A stretch of 64,000 nucleotides of DNA. Source: Asterella californica (lineage: Eukaryota; Streptophyta; Marchantiopsida; Marchantiales; Aytoniaceae). The notes below the pieces were generated by a model. The model was not told where the DNA came from. It saw nothing but the letters and a program-made list of their open reading frames with translations, and did not search any database. The DNA lies in NCBI GenBank assembly GCA_036924285.1, contig JAYKYS010000009.1:10416001-10480000 (forward strand), read 5' to 3'. Every line of letters starts with the position of its first letter. Position 1 is the stretch's first letter. Both the position numbers and the translations under genes were made by a program. Below are positions 58,381-64,000 of this stretch, piece after piece.

Positions 58381-59649
58381 AGACCTAATTTCGTCATTCG
58401 TCGTTTGAGTTCTTCTCGAGACAAGAACAGGAGCTTCGCTGAGACTTCACTGAGACTTCACACGTTCAGGTACTAGCTATCAGCACGTTGTTGGTTTCCT
58501 AGTTTTCCTTTTGACTCTTCTCAGTATAATTCTGCATTTCGTTGTGCAGTCGCTTCTGTTTAACATACCCTCTCTGGTTTACTCCAGGTTCGACGGCCTT
58601 CTTTGCTTTGTGAGAGACCATTTTCCATTCAGTTTTTGCCCTTATCACATTCGCACCTGAGCAGTTCACTTATCTGAAGAGAAGCAGAATACTCTGCTGT
58701 ATTATGTGGTGGACTGTGTCATCAGCTTGAGCCCAATTTTACTCCGGGGCAGTACCAGTTTGCCGAAAAGGCAGTCGTTGTGTTTAAAACCCTGGATTGG
58801 GTAAGCATAACTAGACCTTTAAAATTCTCCTGCAGAATCGATCAAGAATGTGTGCAGTGCCCGAGGGCAAAGTTCTTCAATTTTAGCGTCAGTACTCTCG
58901 TACAATTTTAGTTACGGTCTGGCCATCCTCGAAAATCTCGAAGTCTAGACTAGAAACGCATACATTCTGGCTGTAGGTATTTTTCTACAGGAAGTCTATG
59001 TTGCTCTCTCCTCTACCGCTCCTTTTGTCTCATTTCCGACCGCTGTTATTCCATCATATCTTCTGTTTGTGTAACAGGCGTTTTCTGTCCTGGTTGAGAC
59101 ATTTGCACGTAGTTGCGGCTTGGAGTCGTATGGCGTTTGTTGGTCATGATAGAGTTAAAGTTACTGTACAAAATTGAACTAACCCTTATACAACTCAAAA
59201 ATAGGAAGTATCAAATGTGATATTGGTGGAATGGATCGGTGCCATCAACTCCCAGAGCTGCACTTGTCTACGTTCGACACTCTATCGTAGCCGATTTCAG
59301 ACAGAACATCGTGTGGAAGGGCGCAACATCTGAAATGCTTTTTTTCTTCGTCTTATTGCTGAGTAGGATTCCTAACAGAACAGATGTTATCACGTCAGAA
59401 GTTAGTAAAGTTTGACTGTAATATGCTATTACTGCAAATCCTGACGTATAGTCGTGTTTACTAGAAAGTAATTATGACAGGCTGTGTCCGTACTATCAGG
59501 TTGGGTTCATGTTTACCCTTTCTCTTGTATATCCTGTCCTGAGTTGGTTCAGTCCATTGCTACTTCTAAAACCATTGTTTGGGAGCTTCAGTTTTAGGAG
59601 CGTGCTGAGAAATCGAGACTTTGGCACAGGTTTATAATACGAGGAGAAA
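58380..59649 (+). other. Probable promoter-proximal leader and 5'-UTR intron of SC35
   Basis: A leader exon may end at CACGTTCAG|GTACTAG (58462-58475). A good acceptor, TTTGGCACAG|GTTTATAATACG, lies near 59629, twenty-odd bases before the ATG. This would give a 5'-UTR intron of about 1.2 kb, common in plant SR genes. It is inferred from splice-site form only. Confidence 0.4.
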
Positions 59650-62600
59650 ATGTCGCACTTCGGGAGGGCAGGACCTCCGGACATCCGGGATACCTACTCG
59701 CTACTCGTGTTGAACATCACTTTTCGTATGTCTCTATGCCGCCGTGCGAAATTTTTGCGCGTGTATTTTCTTTTACGCTTCTAAAACATTTGATACCCAG
59801 GAGTTCACCTGTAGTAGTTCCCAATGGTGAAGGTGGTGTGAACATTCATGCAATTGTTATCCAGGCACAAGCGCGGATGATCTATTTCCGCTGTTCGACA
59901 GATACGGCAAGGTTGTGGATATTTTCATTCCAAGAGACAGGAGGTAAGAAGATATTTTGGTTTCCATTCGGTCTTGTGTAGAAAACGAATCGTTTACAGT
60001 AGGGGTTGGATACGGGGAACCTCTCAAGTTTCAAGCCTGTGAAACCTACTGAAAGCTTGGGTTTCTTTCTGTTGGATGTGTAGAACGGGTGAATCTCGCG
60101 GCTTTGCGTTCGTCCGCTATAAGTACGCTGACGAGGCACAGAAGGCCATTGAACGTCTCGATGGTAACTCACTACATCTTAGATTGCCATCTTGAAGTAT
60201 CTGGATTTCGTTCTGTCTCCTTCTATGAAACAGAGACGGACTGGGCCTACTTTTGTATTATAGAATATGCTTTCACTGCCTGCTCCCTAGGGTTAAGCAG
60301 TCCTTGTCGAGTCTGTTTTATTTGAAGGTATGATCACCTTCGAGGCTTTAGGATGTAGGTGTTCTGTGTGGGTCTTCTGTCGTACTTTTGTACCCTTGAT
60401 CTTGGTGTAACTAGTGACTCAGATCTCAGACAGGTGCTTTGAAGGTAACAACACTGTGTGTACTTATTATGCTGGTGTTCTGGCATGCAACTCTGCAGGT
60501 AGAAACGTGGATGGAAGAGAGATTGCTGTACAGTATGCCAAATATGGTCCAAATGCTGAGGCTATGTGAGTGTTTCCAGCGATCCTTCTTACCTGTTACT
60601 TTGTTGCTCCCCTACTCGGTAGAGGGGCGTGCTGACATTGTCTGTATTAATTGGGGGAATCTGTGTGCCAGCACCTAAACGTCTCCACGCTTGAGTTTCC
60701 TTTTCACTCCTGTTTTTCTCTTCGCGTCATGGTGTCGAAAGGTAAGTTTTCACCGCGTCTCGGTTCGTCTGCTAGAATGGCGACAACATAGCGATTCTCA
60801 TGCAGCTAGATCGCCAGGAAGGATGTGCTGGATGGCGGACCATAGAGAGCGGATGAATTTACTGTAGGATGCGAATGATCCAGGAAATTGGGTAGCTTTA
60901 GAACCTTCAACAAAAACATACGGCGTATGTTATGAACCTCAAAAGTTGTAGCTGTTCTCGGTTACAAAATTCACGTTGGTCATTCCCGGATGGTTGAAAA
61001 GATACCTGGTCGATGTATTCCAGCAGTTTCCAGGTCGAGTGACTCCATACATCACAATACGGACTTTCTGCTAATTTGGACATTCCTCCGCGTTCTAGCA
61101 GTGCACGTGGAAGAATCACCGAAGGAAGCCCGAGATGGAGAGGGAGCAGATCAAGAAGTCGAAGTCCAGGGCGCCCAAGGTCTGTAAAGATCCTACTTCT
61201 TAAGGAGTAAGAATCTAATGGGCTTTGACTAGTAGTGTTCGTATTGATGAAATTAATCAGTACTTCCGAAGAGAATCATCCGTTGAGGTGAATCTAATCT
61301 GTGAACGCGATAAACACCTCTGTTGTACAATGGCTCGGAGGGAATTTAGGGGCCCTCGTCGCTGAACCTGGAGAAGAAATTTACCCGTAGCAGTGACAAA
61401 ATTTAGAGAATTCGAGCCCTTCGGATTGTAAGCTGTTCTTTTCATTTACCTGTTCAAGGCGTCTGTTGGCAAACGGGTAAAGGTTCCTACGTGGAAGCTG
61501 CACGTTAACGGTTGCTGGGATTAGGACCAAAATGCAGCCAACCTCTCCTGCTCTTCAGAATGGGATGAGTCGGGACCATTCTTAGTGCGAAAGTTGTCGC
61601 TAAGCGAGGAAGAGAAGCTGATGACATCCCTTTAATCAGGTCCTTTGATCGGTGACTTCTTCTTTGTTATGGTCTAAGATAGTTCGGAGTGTGTCGTAGA
61701 AAAGAAAGTTAGGGAACTGTCCAAACAGGCTGTAGAAGCTCTGTCTACTTGCAGCAAGTGCTCGGTGGTCAGTACCTTACTAGTTCTCCACTCTTCTACG
61801 TACGTATTCAACAATCTGTTCTGCAGACTTATCTGTGTCGAAGCAACTGCCAGCATACTTGGTGCAAATGTTCCTTGGGTCATGTGCGGTTTTGTACCGG
61901 AGTTCCATCATGCGAATCTCAGATGAGGATAATTTGTTTGTTTGAGTTCCTCTCAGTATTTCGGTCTCTAACTTGAGCTGTGTGTCATCCGAGGCGCCAG
62001 CATCGATGTTCTGTTTTGAACGTCTCACTCTTACCACAGTTATAAACCTTAGCTTTCAGTTAGAGGTGGATGGTATTGTTGCCCAAGTTCCCAGCGTCAC
62101 TACGATGGGATTCTGTCAGGAGAAAGGGCGCTGGAGTTTTCTAACAGCGTAAGTGTTATGGAAGATGATCTAGTTTGGCGCCGAATTCACTACCTCTATC
62201 CTTGTTTCTTAAAACTCATGTGCATTTTATCTCGTTTCGTGGCAGCCGTGGAAGGAACCGGGATCATTATTCAGATAGAGACCGCTCAAGACGTGGTCAC
62301 GATGACAGATTCGAACGGGAGAGGATAAGGCCATCCGAGAGGGAACGAGAGAGGGAGAGAAGTCACCAACGACACCACCGACATCGCAGTCCCAGCCCTT
62401 CTCCAAGCGTTAGTCGCAGTCGCAGTCGCAGCCGGGGACGGGCTCCTGATGTGGATGGTCGACGTTCTCGGAGTGGATCTCCTGTCCGCAGCAGATCACC
62501 CCTAGTTAAAGCACCCTCATCAACAAGGAGGTATCGTCCTCTTATTCTGTGGATATTTGCTCGACATGGTTGCTCAATATCTGGAGCTGAATTCTACCAC

Positions 62601-63785
62601 ATTGCAAGTGCCGATTTGGTGCATAGCGCCGCTCACCTGTTTTAATGTGCATGACAGTCGAGGTCGAGGGACGAGTCCCAGCAGGGCTTCCAGTCCTGCT
62701 CGTAGTAGGAGTAGCAGCCATCGCCGTTCCCCGGAACCCGCGAAGGAGTCGACGAGGGATGTTTCTCCACTTGAAAACGGAAGGTAATAAGTTGTTGTTG
62801 TTGTCTGCTGCTGCTATTGTACATAGTGCTTATGAATGCGGCGGTGTTGTCGCCAGTTTCTACCATTTTCTTGTGTACACCTTCACATCTTGCATTCTTG
62901 CTTGGCGTTGACAAGTTCTTATCTTGTTCCGCCGAAGTTCGTATCTTATCCGCCGAAGTTGTATTATGGGGTGCCTAATTGCTCTGTTTCTGAGTAACAG
63001 GCGCAGCCGCACACCCGGTTCCCGGAAAGTTTCCCCTGACGCTCAAAGGACTGGAAACGCCTCGGTTTCGCCTCAGCGACGGAGTGAGTCTCGCTCACGT
63101 GGCAGTTCTTCGCCAGTGCGCCGCAGTCCATCTCCAGAACCTATGAACCAAGAGAGCGTCTACGAGCCCCGTGCGTCATCCGAAGCGTACGATGTGTCTC
63201 CTCAAAAATCCGATCCCGAGGTAATTCGATGTTTCATAGTCTTAGCTTGCGTCTTTCTCTCTCCTTCTTGGTGTTACATGAAGTGTAATTTCAGTAGAGT
63301 GAAGCCTTCTTGAATTCGGTATGTGATATAGATTTGATGAATATCTTCTGAATAGCGGTGGTTTTGCATCTTTTGTCAAATTCGTTTCTCATCGTCCGTC
63401 TTTCCTAATGTTCATGGTTGCATGCATATTCCAGAAGTGCTCGTGTCTCTGCCCTGCCATGTTTCCACATGTTTTGAAGGTGTTGTAACGGTATCAGCCA
63501 CTTGAAATCGTGTTGTTATCTTGCTTGCTCACGATCCTCAGCCTTTTTGCTGCTTGTCGCTCCCAAGCATCCTGTTTACGTAAGCTTTCCCGGTGAATTA
63601 AAGTTACCTTCCCGTGTTATTGTGATCCGTAATGATATACCTGTTGACACATGTGTTCGTTCAAGTTTCTCGCTTTGCCGTCGGTTAGACGTCTGTCGGT
63701 CGTATGTTTTATTCTTGTTGTCTGTTTCTGTGGATCTGACGTCCGTAACAAAGCATATGCTTGGACATTTCAGGTGGTCACCTAA
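59650..63785 (+). CDS. SC35: SC35-type SR splicing factor (spliced, 9 coding exons)
   Basis: Exons: 59650-59725, 59865-59943, 60084-60163, 60499-60565, 61099-61179, 62246-62530, 62658-62783, 63001-63220 and probably 63774-63785. Phases agree at every junction, giving 341 residues. The protein starts MSHFGRAGPPDIRDTYSLLV, the plant SC35 form. RRM: RNP2 LLVLNI (18-23), RNP1 RGFAFVRY (57-64). From about residue 115 it is an RS domain with SRSRSRSPGR, an RERERERE run and many SP/RS pairs, targets of SR kinases. SR proteins bind exonic enhancers and recruit U1 and U2AF in the nucleus. Intron 5 uses a weak donor (AAG|GTCTGT) and is 1066 bp long, a candidate site for regulated splicing. The last exon (VVT, stop) is the least certain part; other acceptors at about 63434 and 63491 would give different tails. 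Confidence 0.9.
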
Positions 63786-64000
63786 ATTGGAATAGTGCTG
63801 ACTAAAGCAATGACTTCTAGAGGATAAGTCGATAGATGTTCTTGGTCCGTTCATGACTGACGGTATCTAGTGGATGAACGTCTGCAGAACAACGAGGCAG
63901 CTCCGTGAGCACTGGCTTTGATGTGTACACTGGCTGAAGTAGTAGACATGACAGAATGGAGACAGAGACTTAAAAGGAACGTGTAAGGTACCAAATGTGT
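63786..64000. other. 3' flank of SC35
   Basis: Presumed 3' UTR. No clear AATAAA signal is visible before the window ends. Confidence 0.4.

Noticed and set aside
1..64000. tRNA, rRNA or CRISPR-like arrays
   Set aside because: No cloverleaf-like T-arm context, rRNA segment or regularly spaced repeat was recognised by eye; tandem repeats present are two-copy or degenerate.

Overview
This is nuclear DNA of a streptophyte (green plant lineage): an intron-bearing SC35-type splicing-factor gene with the plant form of the RRM sits at the right end, and the retroelements are of plant type (initiator-Met-tRNA primer sites, a chromodomain integrase). I cannot say whether the source is a charophyte alga, a bryophyte or a vascular plant. 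Host genes are sparse. I can support one spliced gene (SC35, + strand, 59650-63785) and one single-exon membrane-protein ORF of unknown function (- strand, 10261-11064).

Most of the window is a nested pile of transposable elements. From left to right: (1) 1-2852, AT-rich non-coding DNA with a repeated ~0.3 kb unit carrying small hairpins. (2) 2858-9144, a Ty1/copia element with both LTRs, PBS and a 5-bp target duplication CGATA. Its polyprotein is interrupted by a 1.07 kb partly very GC-rich insert flanked by a near-identical 9-nt repeat. (3) 12968-13770, a copia fragment. (4) An old, mutated Ty3/gypsy-like family, here called Y, whose pieces lie at 13849-16324, 24823-25555, 31812-34154, 42835-44330, 45641-46995 and 48516-52021. 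(5) Younger elements inserted into Y: gypsy G1 (+, 16325-24818), chromodomain gypsy G3 (+, 25556-31811), gypsy G2 (-, 34155-42830) and two solo LTRs (44331-45636 and 46996-48511). G1, G2 and the solo LTRs all use 4-bp target duplications, one of them with a single mismatch. (6) A decayed LINE tail with RNase H and a zinc knuckle (about 52022-53270) and a decayed Mutator-like transposase (about 54679-57100).

G1 and G2 are close copies in inverted orientation, broken in different ways: G1 by deletions, G2 only by C-to-T type nonsense changes. Comparing them shows that pol lies in the -1 frame relative to gag-protease. At the start of the overlap both carry a GGGTTTT heptamer followed after six bases by a 12-bp stem-loop, the layout of a programmed -1 ribosomal frameshift site. 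This is the most interesting signal I found. Element boundaries come from TG...CA ends and target duplications read by eye. Protein family calls come from visible motifs, without database searches.
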